DNA from: Segetibacter sp.
Lineage (GTDB): Bacteria; Bacteroidota; Bacteroidia; Chitinophagales; Chitinophagaceae
Length of the DNA: 32,510 nucleotides
NCBI GenBank assembly: GCA_025963675.1
Contig: JAOQAJ010000062.1
Location: 1-32,510 of the forward strand
Reading direction: 5' to 3'
A program made the position numbers and the translations under genes. Of the stretch, positions 15,405 to 24,360 are shown piece after piece (the first letter of the stretch is position 1; each line of letters begins with the position of its first letter). The notes under the pieces were generated by a model. It made no database searches and was not told the DNA's origin. It saw nothing but the letters and a program-made list of their open reading frames with translations.

Positions 15405-16223
15405 ATGTCAACAAAGAAAAGAATTTTATTTATTGCGAACGAAATGTCCCCTTATTTAGAGCTGACGGAATTTGCGGAGATAGTGAATAAACTGGCAATT
15501 AAGAGCAATGATGCGGGTTTGGAGGTGAGATGCATTATGCCACGTTTCGGTACGATCAATGAAAGAAGGCACCGCCTTCATGAGGTTGTGAGGTTATCAG
15601 GAATTAATGTGAGTGTTGATAATGATGACTATCCTTTACAGATTAAAGTAGCCTCTTTACCAAATGCACGGTTGCAGGTATACTTTTTAGATAACGAAGA
15701 TTTCTTTAAGAGAAAGTTCGTTTTTAATGATGAAGACGAGAAATGGTACGACGATAATGATTTGAGATCTATTTTCTTCTGCAAAGGAGCCCTTGAAACT
15801 GTGAAAAAATTTGGTTGGCCTCCTGACGTTATTCATTGCAGTGGTTGGATGACCGCATTGGTCCCCCTGTATCTTAAGACAGTTTATAAAAAAGAACCTG
15901 TTTTTGCTCATAGTAAAGTTATTTATACTCTCGGCAGCGACACCTTTGAAGAAAAACTTAGCGATGATTTTGCTAAGAAAGCATTAATACATACAAGCCT
16001 GAAAGAAAAAGATCTGGAAATTTTTAAAGAAGCTACCAGTTACGCTCTGCAAAGAGGCGCTGCTTCCAACGCCGACGCGATCACATTCGGAGCAGAAAAT
16101 ATTGACAAGAAACTTGTTGAAGAGTTTTCAAAAGTAAAGGGGAAAAAGGTCATTCCGTTTAAAGGTTGGGATACTGATTTAACAGAGTATTTAGAATTGT
16201 ATAGCGACCTTGCGTCGAAGTAA
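15405..16223 (+). CDS. Starch/glycogen-synthase-like protein, N-terminal GT5 domain only
   Basis: A 272-residue protein resembling the N-terminal Rossmann domain of glycogen synthases: KRILFIANEMSPY (5-17), GLEVRCIMPRFGTI, and PPDVIHCSGWMTALVPLYLK. In true synthases, this first loop carries K-x-G-G-L, which binds ADP-glucose. Here the same place reads LELTEF, and the whole second Rossmann domain (about 200 residues) is absent. It is therefore unlikely to be a working glycogen synthase despite usual database naming. It is followed by the DUF4270 lipoprotein 33 bases on, forming a likely operon opposite panC. A binding or regulatory role is possible. Confidence 0.7.
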   Translation: MSTKKRILFIANEMSPYLELTEFAEIVNKLAIKSNDAGLEVRCIMPRFGTINERRHRLHEVVRLSGINVSVDNDDYPLQIKVASLPNARLQVYFLDNEDFFKRKFVFNDEDEKWYDDNDLRSIFFCKGALETVKKFGWPPDVIHCSGWMTALVPLYLKTVYKKEPVFAHSKVIYTLGSDTFEEKLSDDFAKKALIHTSLKEKDLEIFKEATSYALQRGAASNADAITFGAENIDKKLVEEFSKVKGKKVIPFKGWDTDLTEYLELYSDLASK

Positions 16224-16256
16224 ATTAACCCCCTTAATATAATCTCTTTCAACTAG

Positions 16257-17726
16257 ATGCGTAAGCTTTTCAGCATAGTTATTGCTATTTTTTTTATTAT
16301 TTCAGCCTGTACAAAAATCGAATCTACAACTATAGGCAGCGGGTTAATTCCTACCATTGATGGGGTCACAACTTTAGATACATCTCTCGATGTTACTACA
16401 GAAAATTATTTTGATAAGTTCGGGGACTCTGCTAAGATTTATAAAACTGATGATCATGTAATTGGGGTTATTAATGATGATCCTTTATTTGGAAAGACAA
16501 CTGCTGCTGCATATTTTGAATTGAAACCAACCAGTTATCCTTTTTCATTACCTAATAAAGCTGAACTAAGGCCCGATTCTGCAGTTCTCATTTTGAGCTA
16601 CAAAGGAGTTTATGGTGATATTTCTAAGAGTCAAAATTGGGAAGTACGTGAACTTGGAGAACCACTAAGAGGAGATACTGTGTTCAACCTAAATAAAACC
16701 TTTAGAACAGGTAGTTTACTCGGTTCGGCTACAATAGATATTCCCGCTTTAGATGATTCTGTAAAAAATCGTTTCGAAAGTGCCAGCAATCAAATTAGAA
16801 TAAAACTGTCGAGTTCGGTTGCTACTAAATTTATGAGTCAGTTCGACTCATCGGGAACAACCGGAGCTTATAGGAATGACTCCCTTTTCCGCGAAAATTT
16901 TAAAGGATTCGCAGTATTGCCGGCTGCAGGTAGTCCTGGTAATGCGTTGATTAGAATAAACCTGGTAGATACCAATACTAAACTTGCGTTATACTATGTT
17001 TATAAAATAAAAGACTCGGCGAGAACAGACACCTCTGTAAGTTATTTTAGATTTAGCGATGGAAGGGGCACTGTTCCTGTTTCTGGAAATGGAAACTCAA
17101 TTAAAAGAAACAGAAGTGGATCTGAAATAGAAGGTTCGTTTGCCAACGGCAAAAACGATAGTCTCGTTTATATACAAACCACTCCTGGTTCTTTTGCAAC
17201 TGTAAAAATTCCCGATCTTAGATTGCTTCCAAATATGCTCGTTCATCGTGCTGAGCTATTGACCTACCAGGCACCTGATCGCAATAACCTAAGTTCAATT
17301 CTAACTCCTCCCAGATATTTACTTTTAAGCAGTTATGACAGTACCAAAAAAGTGCAGATAAATGTGCCAAACGACTTTGTCGTTTCACAAGGAACGCCAA
17401 ACATCTCAATGTTCGGTGGTTATTTAATGGAGAGGGGAGTGCCAGGCTATGGAATAGTAAAAGCTTATACCTTTGATGTTAGCAGGTATGTACAAGGTAT
17501 TGTGTCAAGAAAGGATACCAGCCTTACATTAAGACTATCTGCGCCCAGCAATGATTCTCTTCGGTACACTCCACCATATCCGCAGCCAAATGTAGCTTCC
17601 ACATTTTTTATAGCTCCCTCTGTTGCTAATAATGTAGCTGAAGGCCGGGTTCGTCTCGGCGGTGGGGGAATGACAAAGCAAAATCCATTAAGAATGAGGT
17701 TGAGGATCGTATATTCGAAATTATAA
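16257..17726 (+). CDS. DUF4270 family lipoprotein
   Basis: A 489-residue exported lipoprotein. MRKLFSIVIAIFFIISAC ends in a lipobox with the acylated cysteine at position 18, followed by a polar TKIES stretch. After it, STTIGSGLIPTIDGV and the mixed beta-rich body (DSAVLILSY, LLLSSYDS) match DUF4270, a Bacteroidota-specific family. It is expected on the periplasmic or outer face of the outer membrane. Its function is unknown. It sits between the starch-synthase-like gene and metK on the same strand. Confidence 0.82.
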   Translation: MRKLFSIVIAIFFIISACTKIESTTIGSGLIPTIDGVTTLDTSLDVTTENYFDKFGDSAKIYKTDDHVIGVINDDPLFGKTTAAAYFELKPTSYPFSLPNKAELRPDSAVLILSYKGVYGDISKSQNWEVRELGEPLRGDTVFNLNKTFRTGSLLGSATIDIPALDDSVKNRFESASNQIRIKLSSSVATKFMSQFDSSGTTGAYRNDSLFRENFKGFAVLPAAGSPGNALIRINLVDTNTKLALYYVYKIKDSARTDTSVSYFRFSDGRGTVPVSGNGNSIKRNRSGSEIEGSFANGKNDSLVYIQTTPGSFATVKIPDLRLLPNMLVHRAELLTYQAPDRNNLSSILTPPRYLLLSSYDSTKKVQINVPNDFVVSQGTPNISMFGGYLMERGVPGYGIVKAYTFDVSRYVQGIVSRKDTSLTLRLSAPSNDSLRYTPPYPQPNVASTFFIAPSVANNVAEGRVRLGGGGMTKQNPLRMRLRIVYSKL

Positions 17727-17743
17727 CGGAACGCTTCAACCCC

Positions 17744-17751
17744 TATCTTTG
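17744..17751 (+). promoter_or_regulatory. Probable -7 box for metK
   Basis: TATCTTTG matches the Bacteroidota consensus TAnnTTTG, 29 bases before the metK ATG. No clear TTG -33 box is seen. No SAM riboswitch fits: the whole spacer after the DUF4270 gene is only 54 bases. Confidence 0.5.
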
Positions 17752-17780
17752 CAACCAAAATTTAAAATACTGAACTAATT

Positions 17781-19034
17781 ATGCCGTATTTATTTACCTC
17801 GGAAAGTGTTTCTGAAGGGCACCCTGATAAAGTAGCTGACCAGATCAGCGATGCATTAATTGATAACTTTTTAGCTTTTGATCCCCAAAGTAAAGTTGCT
17901 TGCGAAACCTTAGTTACAACAGGCCAGGTTATGCTTGCGGGTGAAGTTAAAAGTAAGGCTTATCTTGATGTGCAGGAAATCGCCCGGGGTGTTATCCGTA
18001 AAATAGGATATACCAAAAGTGAATACATGTTCGAGGCAAATAGTTGCGGTGTTTTATCAGCTATTCACGAGCAGTCGTCGGATATTAATCAAGGGGTGGA
18101 CAGAGAAACGAAGGAAGAGCAGGGTGCAGGTGACCAGGGAATGATGTTCGGCTATGCAACTAATGAGACAGAGTCCTATATGCCTTTAGCGCTCGATCTT
18201 GCTCATAAGCTTCTTCTTGAGTTAGCGGTGTTACGAAGAGAAAACGGCATCATTAGTTATCTTCGTCCGGATGCTAAAAGCCAGGTTACTTTAGAGTATG
18301 ACGATAATAACCAACCAGTAAGAATTGATGCAATTGTTATTTCTACCCAGCACGACGACTTTGGGCCAGAAGAAACAATGTTGGCGAAAATTAAAAGTGA
18401 TATCATTAATATCTTAATTCCAAGAGTTAAGAGTAAATATCAGAAGTACAACCATCTTTTTACTAACGAAATAAAATACCATATAAATCCAACCGGTAAA
18501 TTTGTTATTGGTGGACCTCACGGCGATACAGGTTTAACCGGTCGTAAGATTATTGTAGATACCTATGGTGGAAAAGGTGCCCATGGCGGCGGAGCATTTA
18601 GCGGAAAAGATCCTTCTAAAGTTGACCGCAGTGCAGCATATGCTACTCGGCACATCGCCAAGAATTTAGTTGCTGCTGGTCTTTGCAGTGAAGTATTAGT
18701 GCAGGTTTCTTATGCTATCGGAGTTGCTCAACCAACAAGTATTTATGTAAATACATATGGTACTGCTAAAGTTGAAATGTCAGATGGTGAAATCGCAAAG
18801 CTGGTGGAAGGCATTTTTGATATGCGTCCTTATTTTATAGAACAACGCCTTAAACTGAGATCTCCTATATATAGTGAGACAGCTGCATATGGTCACATGG
18901 GCCGTGAACCTGAGGTAAAAAGCAAGCAGTTTGTATCACCTTCAGGTGAGATAAAAACGGTAGATGTTGAGTTGTTTACCTGGGAGAAACTGGATTATGT
19001 CGATAAAGTAAAAGAGACCTTTAAACTTCAGTAA
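17781..19034 (+). CDS. metK: S-adenosylmethionine synthetase
   Basis: Makes S-adenosylmethionine, the cell's main methyl donor, from methionine and ATP. The 417-residue protein has all signatures: [20 protein letters not shown] near the start, [16 protein letters not shown] in the middle, and [13 protein letters not shown] and [17 protein letters not shown], the phosphate- and metal-binding blocks. It is slightly longer than the E. coli protein (384), as is usual in Bacteroidota. The start at 17781 follows a -7 box, and a terminator lies just after the stop, so it appears to be a single-gene unit. Confidence 0.97.
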   Translation: MPYLFTSESVSEGHPDKVADQISDALIDNFLAFDPQSKVACETLVTTGQVMLAGEVKSKAYLDVQEIARGVIRKIGYTKSEYMFEANSCGVLSAIHEQSSDINQGVDRETKEEQGAGDQGMMFGYATNETESYMPLALDLAHKLLLELAVLRRENGIISYLRPDAKSQVTLEYDDNNQPVRIDAIVISTQHDDFGPEETMLAKIKSDIINILIPRVKSKYQKYNHLFTNEIKYHINPTGKFVIGGPHGDTGLTGRKIIVDTYGGKGAHGGGAFSGKDPSKVDRSAAYATRHIAKNLVAAGLCSEVLVQVSYAIGVAQPTSIYVNTYGTAKVEMSDGEIAKLVEGIFDMRPYFIEQRLKLRSPIYSETAAYGHMGREPEVKSKQFVSPSGEIKTVDVELFTWEKLDYVDKVKETFKLQ

Positions 19035-19052
19035 TTACCTAATAATATCTCG

Positions 19053-19086
19053 AAGACCTCTGTTCATTAGAATAGAGGTCTTTTTG
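19053..19086 (+). terminator. Terminator of metK
   Basis: AAGACCTCT and AGAGGTCTT form a 9-bp perfect stem around a 12-base loop, followed by TTTT. It begins 19 bases after the metK stop. Confidence 0.88.
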
Positions 19087-19279
19087 TTTCCAGCAAAAGC
19101 GCTTCGATTTGCCTTTTCTTGCGACGCTCCATTCAAAGCTGGTAATGCTATTGAGCTCGCTTGTGTTATATTCAAATTCAACTTCCAGCCTAAACAAGTT
19201 ACTACACACGCATGTATCTGTCGTAGGTTATCAGTCGTTGCTTCGTTTACTTGAGTTATTTTGTCTTTACTTTGCTGTT

Positions 19280-20050
19280 ATGAATTTTCGAAACCAGCAA
19301 CAAAAAGCCAGGCCCAAAAAGAATACACTAATTGTAGGTAGAAATAAAGTAATTGAGGCTATACAACAAGGTAAACAGTTAGAAAGAATCTACCTGGTTA
19401 GCACTATACATGGAGACGTAATCGACCAGATAAAAAAGTTAGCAACCGAAAACCAGATACCAATAAATAAAGTACCGGTTGAAAAGCTCAACGGTTTTAA
19501 TGTAAGTAACCACGAAGGCTGTGTCGCGGTTATTTCAAAAGTACAATATCAGGATCTACAGGAAGTGATTTCTTATACAGTAGAGAAAGGTGAAGTGCCA
19601 TTGCTATTAATGTTAGATGGAATAACGGATGTAAGAAATATTGGTGCGCTTGCACGTACCGCCTTATGTTGCGGAGTTCACGCTATCATTATACCTGAAA
19701 AAGGAGTTGGGGCCTTAAATGAAGATGCCATTGCAACCTCTGCCGGGGCGCTGGAAAAAGTTGCCATTTGCCGGGTAAACAGTTTAATGAAAGCTGTGGA
19801 CGAACTGCATCTAAACGGCATAAAAGTTTTCGCCAGCGAAATGACAGCGGAAAAGAGCGTTTTTAATCTACAATTAAACGAACCCGCAGCTATTGTAATG
19901 GGAAGTGAGGATAAAGGAATTTATCCCGCCTTGATGAAAGTGTGCGATGAGCAATTTAAGATACCAATGAAAGGAGACTTCGAATCTCTAAACGTGTCCG
20001 TTGCTGCAGCAATGATCTTGTACGAAGCAATGAAGCAGAGAATGGTGTAA
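19280..20050 (+). CDS. rlmB: 23S rRNA 2'-O-methyltransferase, RlmB/TrmH (SpoU) family
   Basis: A 256-residue SPOUT methyltransferase that methylates a guanosine ribose in 23S rRNA with S-adenosylmethionine. An N-terminal substrate-binding domain (IVGRNKVIEAIQQGKQLERIYL) precedes the knotted catalytic domain. Motif 1 is LDGITDVRNIGALARTA, motif 2 IVMGSEDKGI, and motif 3 FKIPMKGDFESLNVSVAAA. All are intact. The frame is open to 19109, but the extra 57 residues are unlike the family and include repeat-derived sequence, so MNFRNQQQKARPKK at 19280 is chosen. RlmB is favoured over TrmH by the N-terminal domain. SAM comes from metK just upstream. Confidence 0.9.
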   Translation: MNFRNQQQKARPKKNTLIVGRNKVIEAIQQGKQLERIYLVSTIHGDVIDQIKKLATENQIPINKVPVEKLNGFNVSNHEGCVAVISKVQYQDLQEVISYTVEKGEVPLLLMLDGITDVRNIGALARTALCCGVHAIIIPEKGVGALNEDAIATSAGALEKVAICRVNSLMKAVDELHLNGIKVFASEMTAEKSVFNLQLNEPAAIVMGSEDKGIYPALMKVCDEQFKIPMKGDFESLNVSVAAAMILYEAMKQRMV

Positions 20051-20053
20051 GCG

Positions 20054-20192
20054 GCAGCTGCTAGCTTTTAGCTACTAACTGCTAGCACCGCCGGCGCAAT
20101 CGGTTAATTCGCAAGTTTAAGGCTAAAAGCATAAACATTCTATCGAACAGCAAAACATAAGAGCTGATAGCTAGTAGCTAACAGCTCGCAGC
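20054..20192. repeat. AGCT-rich inverted repeat between rlmB and the DUF2279 gene
   Basis: The left arm (20054-20086, with AGCTTTTAGCTACTA) and the right arm (20161-20192, with TAGTAGCTAACAGCT) match as an inverted repeat at about 20 of 26 core bases. Each arm is itself a run of AGCT/TAGC phrases. They fill the 148-base spacer between converging genes. TTTT follows the right arm, so the element may also end rlmB transcripts. Confidence 0.7.
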
Positions 20193-20198
20193 TTTTCC

Positions 20199-21230
20199 TC
20201 AAAAATGTATTAAGTGAAAAGCAAACTTTCCTTTTGAGTTATACTCTAGTGAGGGTAAGGGGAACTTGAAAGCATTTAACGCACCAAATGCCAGCTTTAA
20301 GAATTTGCTCCGTGTTTTAATTTTTGTCAGGTCAATGTCTGGTGCAATATAATACTGGCGGTAGCGAGGTAGATCGCTGCGATTGAAGGTGATGTTGCCG
20401 GCTTTATCTTTTGCAATGTTACTTAGGGCTCCAAACATACCATCAGCGCCGTAACCGAAAGCAACGCTAAGCCACGGCGGCAAGCTGCTCTGAGGCATAA
20501 AAGATTTAAGATTAGTGCTAAGCCAATACGTTTGCCCGTTATAGTCTTTGATCATTCTTTCGCTAAAGCTCTGTCCATATAGACTATTGGCTCTCGCGGT
20601 TAAATCAGGCGCACCATAATCTTTCTTGTGAAATGAAAACTTGAATTTGATGCGTTGTTCATTCCATGCCTGCTCCTGTCCAATTAATAAACCTATTCCA
20701 AAAAAGTTAGCCCCCATATCACCCCAGCTCCATCCCCATTCAGAACTAAATCCATCCATTGTTTCAATTATTGATTGATAAGCCAGTGCGCTTAATCCAC
20801 CGATCCATGCGCTTTTTCTTCGTTCCATACCTGCCCACCGCCACATTTCCATACTTCCATAAGCTTCTATATAGGCGCTATATGAATGGCCAACTTTATC
20901 AACTTGCTTCCATTCATTATTATCATCAAAGAAGTGAAAGTTTGTTTGTGGATAGTTTTTATACCAGTCAGAATACAAGCCAATCATAGTACCGCCGTAG
21001 CCTAAAATATTTCCGGCAGCCACTAATTTTACCCTTTTTTTGTTTAGGTTCGAATTTGGCGTGTCTATGAAAACATTTGGATTTGCATAAAAAACAGGAG
21101 CCTTTATTTCACCACGAACAATGCTGCTGTCAATCGAAGAATTTTGGGCAGAAACATAAAAAGGAAGAAACGAAATAAGCAAAAAATATAGAATGGAAAA
21201 ATGTTTGCTCATTAAACTCAAGTTCTTCAT
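20199..21230 (-). CDS. DUF2279 exported protein
   Basis: A 343-residue exported protein, with a hydrophobic export signal ending near FYVSAQ (residue 29). A second possible start is the methionine at residue 7 (21212). The conserved DUF2279 region runs from about 75 to 200: MIGLYSDWYKNYP, KVDKVGHSYSAY-like VDKVGH, then GWSWGDMGANFFGIGLLIGQE. The family is named a predicted periplasmic lipoprotein (YfiM-like), but no lipobox is seen here. The C-terminal half, with FGYGADGM and LPSLEYNSKGKFAFHLIHF, could form part of a membrane or barrel structure. The function is unknown. Confidence 0.75.
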   Translation of the reverse strand: MKNLSLMSKHFSILYFLLISFLPFYVSAQNSSIDSSIVRGEIKAPVFYANPNVFIDTPNSNLNKKRVKLVAAGNILGYGGTMIGLYSDWYKNYPQTNFHFFDDNNEWKQVDKVGHSYSAYIEAYGSMEMWRWAGMERRKSAWIGGLSALAYQSIIETMDGFSSEWGWSWGDMGANFFGIGLLIGQEQAWNEQRIKFKFSFHKKDYGAPDLTARANSLYGQSFSERMIKDYNGQTYWLSTNLKSFMPQSSLPPWLSVAFGYGADGMFGALSNIAKDKAGNITFNRSDLPRYRQYYIAPDIDLTKIKTRSKFLKLAFGALNAFKFPLPSLEYNSKGKFAFHLIHF

Positions 21231-21444
21231 TTGTCAAACCTACGAGATTAAAATATATAAGTCTTTATTTTTGAGTGCTTTAATCAGCAATATTTTTCTT
21301 AAACTTGCCGATTAAATAATCGGTAAGCAACGTACACTTAATACCTGAAAACTTGCAGTTAACAATTTAGGGCTGTCGGTAAAAGGCATTAGTAAAAGGA
21401 GAATACAGGTGTAGAACTTTGTACCACGAGTATTCTGCGGTCGA

Positions 21445-21492
21445 ACGGAGCGTCGCAACGATGAATAATCGGAGTTGGTAAGCTGGTATCAT
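21445..21492 (+). repeat. Dispersed GGAGCGTCGCAACGATG-type repeat, copy 1
   Basis: CGGAGCGTCGCAACGATG, then a GGAG phrase and GCTGGTATC, lie in the 293-base spacer between the diverging DUF2279 and phosphohexomutase genes. A related stretch occurs at 29155-29196 and a short reverse copy of the core at 19118-19134. Confidence 0.55.
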
Positions 21493-21523
21493 AATTATGT
21501 ACTTTCATTAAAAAGATTAAAAT

Positions 21524-23251
21524 ATGGATGCTGCTATCTTAGAAAAAGCAAATGTATGGTTGAATGGAAACTATGACCAGGCAACTAAAGATGAAATCAG
21601 GCGTTTACAGGAAACTGCTCCCGAAGAACTTGCCGAATCATTTTATCGGAGTCTTGAATTCGGTACCGGTGGCCTTCGTGGAATAATGGGAGTGGGAACC
21701 AACAGAATGAATAAGTATACTGTGGGTATGGCAACCCAGGGGTTCGCCAATTATTTAAAGAAAGTATATGGAACTGCAGAGATAAAAGTGGCAATTGCTC
21801 ATGATTGCCGCAATAACAGTCGTTTTTTTGCCGAAACTACTGCAGGTGTGTTTGCAGCAAATGGTATAAAAGTTTATCTCTTCGAAGCATTGAGGCCTAC
21901 ACCTGAATTGTCTTTTACTATTCGTCACCTCGCTTGTCATGCAGGGGTTGTTCTTACTGCATCTCACAACCCCAAAGAATATAACGGTTATAAGGCATAC
22001 TGGAGCGATGGGGGACAATTGGTACCTCCTCATGATAAAAATGTAATTACTGAAGTAGATGCCATCACGAGTGTGGATGAAGTGCAATTTACTGGCGGAG
22101 AGGAAAATATCTCGATGCTGGGAAAAGGCATGGATGATGCATTTATAGATATGGTAAAAAGCCTGAGTATTTATCCTGAAGTAATAGAAAAGCAAAAAAA
22201 CCTTAAAATTGTTTATACTCCAATACACGGTACTGGTATTACGCTCATGCCACAAGTGTTAGAGCGTTTTGGATTTACCAATGTTACTATTGTTGAAGAG
22301 CAAGCTACCCCCGATGGAAACTTTCCAACCGTTGTATACCCAAATCCGGAGGAAAGTGAAGCAATGAGTATCGGATTGAAGAAAGCGAAAGAAATTGATG
22401 CCGATATCTTATTAGGGACTGACCCTGACAGCGATAGGGTAGGTATCGCGGTAAAAAATCCGAAAGGTGAGTGGGTTTTAATGAATGGAAACCAGACGGC
22501 TTTGCTTGCTTTTAATTATATGATTGAAGCGCGCAAGGCAAAGGGAATAGCGCAGCCTAATGACATGGTTATAAAAACCATCGTTACTACAAATCTTATA
22601 GACGACGTTGCTGCTGCAAACGGGGTTACTTGTTATAACGTTCTTACCGGTTTCAAATGGATTGCCGAACTTATAACTGAGAAGTTGGGTAAAGAAAACT
22701 ATATAATTGGCGGAGAAGAAAGTTATGGCTTGATGATAGGAGATAAGATTCGCGACAAGGATGCTATCTCTGCCGTAGCACTGCTTTGTGAAATGGCGGC
22801 CTATGAAAAGAACCAGGGGCGCAGCCTGTTTGAAAAGCTCGTTGATCTCTATGTTCAGTATGGCTATTATAAAGAAAGCCTTATCTCTATTACTAAAAAA
22901 GGCATGCGGGGTGCAGAGGAGATAGCCGAGATGATGCAGGGATACAGAGATAACCCTCCCGCAACAATTAATGGCTCTGGGGTTGTGCAACTGCTCGATT
23001 ACGAGACACAGGTTGGTAAGAATTTGCAGTCGGGAAATGTTTGGGACATACATTTACCCAAAAGCAATGTACTGCAGTTTATATTGGAAGACGGGTCGAA
23101 AATCTCTGCAAGGCCAAGTGGAACGGAGCCTAAAATCAAGTTTTATTTTAGTGTAAAAACAAGACTTGAAAGTGCAGAGAAGTTCGAAGAAACACAACGT
23201 CAACTTGATGATAAAATAAAAGCAATCATAAGCGATATGAAGTTAAAATAA
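21524..23251 (+). CDS. Phospho-sugar mutase (phosphoglucomutase/phosphomannomutase, alpha-D-phosphohexomutase)
   Basis: Moves a phosphate between C1 and C6 of a hexose (or C1 and C5 of a pentose). The 575-residue protein has all four domain signatures: the catalytic serine loop LTASHNPKEYNGYK with S147, the magnesium loop GTDPDSDRVGIA (about 305-316), the sugar-binding loop GGEESYG, and the phosphate loop RPSGTEPKIKF near the C-terminus. The length and FGTGGLRGIMGVGTNRMN opening are typical of the PGM2/PgcA-like group, not of E. coli Pgm or ManB. It is closed by a terminator and appears monocistronic. The exact sugar cannot be told. Confidence 0.92.
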   Translation: MDAAILEKANVWLNGNYDQATKDEIRRLQETAPEELAESFYRSLEFGTGGLRGIMGVGTNRMNKYTVGMATQGFANYLKKVYGTAEIKVAIAHDCRNNSRFFAETTAGVFAANGIKVYLFEALRPTPELSFTIRHLACHAGVVLTASHNPKEYNGYKAYWSDGGQLVPPHDKNVITEVDAITSVDEVQFTGGEENISMLGKGMDDAFIDMVKSLSIYPEVIEKQKNLKIVYTPIHGTGITLMPQVLERFGFTNVTIVEEQATPDGNFPTVVYPNPEESEAMSIGLKKAKEIDADILLGTDPDSDRVGIAVKNPKGEWVLMNGNQTALLAFNYMIEARKAKGIAQPNDMVIKTIVTTNLIDDVAAANGVTCYNVLTGFKWIAELITEKLGKENYIIGGEESYGLMIGDKIRDKDAISAVALLCEMAAYEKNQGRSLFEKLVDLYVQYGYYKESLISITKKGMRGAEEIAEMMQGYRDNPPATINGSGVVQLLDYETQVGKNLQSGNVWDIHLPKSNVLQFILEDGSKISARPSGTEPKIKFYFSVKTRLESAEKFEETQRQLDDKIKAIISDMKLK

Positions 23252-23275
23252 GAGATGGTTGAGTTAATATGTATG

Positions 23276-23306
23276 AGCCGTCTGTATTCCGGGCGGCTTT
23301 TGTTTT
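23276..23306 (+). terminator. Terminator of the phosphohexomutase gene
   Basis: AGCCGTC pairs with GGCGGCT (one G-T pair) around TGTATTCCG, followed by TTTTGTTTTT. It begins 25 bases after the stop. Confidence 0.8.
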
Positions 23307-23307
23307 T

Positions 23308-23801
23308 AAAGAACTTCTTTTAATTACCATTCGTTTGTGCCACTTCAATGTTTTCAAGCCTTTATTAGGTTAGATAAAAATACCAATTCCCCTTGTACAC
23401 CTTCTTGCGATTCATTACAGCGCCGTTACGTTTTTCGGTACATATGTAACGATTTGAGAATATTTATTAAATAATGCCCGGTAAATATTTGCGTTAATGA
23501 GAAACAAATTATCTTTATTATTATTTTAAAGTCTAGCCTAATACCCCAGAAGAATTAAATGTTGATGGATACTTCAACAAAGGAAAAGACCTCGAAGAAT
23601 TCACTAAAAACCCTGGCCTCATACTGAATTATTGGTGCAATAGCAAACTTCCAACCTAATAACAATCTGCCCGTTAGTATAGGTCTTGTTATTAATTCCA
23701 ATAGATATATTGCTTGTAGAGAAAATTGACAAGCATTGCTTGTCCTAAGAAAAGTTTGCAAGTTCGGTGCCGTACTACATTTCGTTACAAATACATTGTT
23801 T
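23308..23801. other. 494-base stretch without a convincing gene
   Basis: AT-rich sequence with no supported coding frame. A 68-codon minus-strand frame (23555-23761) and a short plus-strand frame from about 23553 (GYFNKGKDLEEFTKNPGL) are both open, but neither has a recognisable domain. It marks the boundary where compact housekeeping genes give way to sparse accessory DNA. It may contain gene remnants. Confidence 0.4.
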
Positions 23802-24032
23802 ATGGCTTATCACTTTTATAACACCTTGGAAAAACTTGAGAAAAAGGTAGAGGAGCTCGAAAAAGAGCTTGAACAGGCTCAGGGTAAGTATAACCTTCTT
23901 GTTTTGGAAAACCAAGGCCAGGAAAAATTAGAGGAGTTAGCTTTGCAACTGAGGGTAATAAGAAGGAATGTCAAGTTTTTTTCCAGGGCGTTGACAGAGA
24001 CGCAACAAAGGAAAAGAAGGATCAAGAATTAA
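23802..24032 (+). CDS. Small coiled-coil protein
   Basis: A 76-residue protein counted from the ATG at 23802 (MAYHFYNTLEKLEKK). Residues 8-35 are a clear heptad coiled coil (LEKLEKKVEELEKELEQAQ), and the tail is basic (RRNVKFFSRALTETQQRKRRIKN). The frame is open upstream to 23736, but that part does not look like protein. There is no signal peptide. No family is recognised. It is the only plus-strand gene in this accessory part, alone between a terminator and a minus-strand operon. It could be a genuine small gene, possibly binding nucleic acid through its basic tail. Confidence 0.5.
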   Translation: MAYHFYNTLEKLEKKVEELEKELEQAQGKYNLLVLENQGQEKLEELALQLRVIRRNVKFFSRALTETQQRKRRIKN

Positions 24033-24040
24033 ACTTATTA

Positions 24041-24079
24041 CTTTAAAAATAATAGAGGGCTTCGTTTTATGAAACCCTC
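24041..24079 (-). terminator. Minus-strand terminator of the HMA/outer-membrane operon
   Basis: Read on the minus strand, GAGGGTTTC pairs with GAAGCCCTC (one mismatch) around ATAAAAC and is followed by TATTATTTTT. It lies 280 bases downstream of the outer-membrane gene, with only degraded coding potential between. Confidence 0.65.
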
Positions 24080-24360
24080 ACAGGTAGTATCGGCTATACC
24101 TACCTCTCCCTGCCCTGGTACAACGTTCCTTATTCTTTTCATTCTACTTTCTATAAAAGTACTCATGTCGAATGATGCCAGCTTCGATTTGAAAAAGAGG
24201 TTTATTATATGTGGTATTTTGGAAGGGTGCGACAAAGTGATGGCCATTTGCCTCATCCATTGCTATATCTGCATACTGATGAATATGATTTACATAGTTT
24301 TTCGACAAAGTATAGAAATATTTAAGATAAAAACTGAAAGGATACTGTAGGAATGAGTGG
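24080..24360 (-). pseudogene. Possible decayed coding remnant downstream of the outer-membrane gene
   Basis: On the minus strand two overlapping frames look partly protein-like. One reads VNHIHQYADIAMDEANGHHF and then NKPLFQIEAGI (within 24144-24371). Another continues with VVPGQGEVGIADTT. The first phrase is reminiscent of beta-strand segments of large outer-membrane proteins, but I cannot name a family. It lies between the outer-membrane gene and the operon's terminator, so it is probably still transcribed. Confidence 0.25.

Noticed and set aside
17727-17780. SAM riboswitch upstream of metK
   Set aside because: The whole spacer is 54 bases and shows no aptamer-like pairing.
19109-19279. 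Upstream extension of rlmB by 57 codons
   Set aside because: It contains a reversed copy of a dispersed repeat and no family similarity. The ATG at 19280 begins the expected domain.
23555-23761. A 68-codon minus-strand frame before the coiled-coil gene
   Set aside because: No recognisable domain. The composition looks like chance in AT-rich DNA.
24069-24350. A 93-codon plus-strand frame with hydrophobic and Cys-rich stretches
   Set aside because: No signal, family or terminator supports it, and it overlaps a minus-strand transcribed region.
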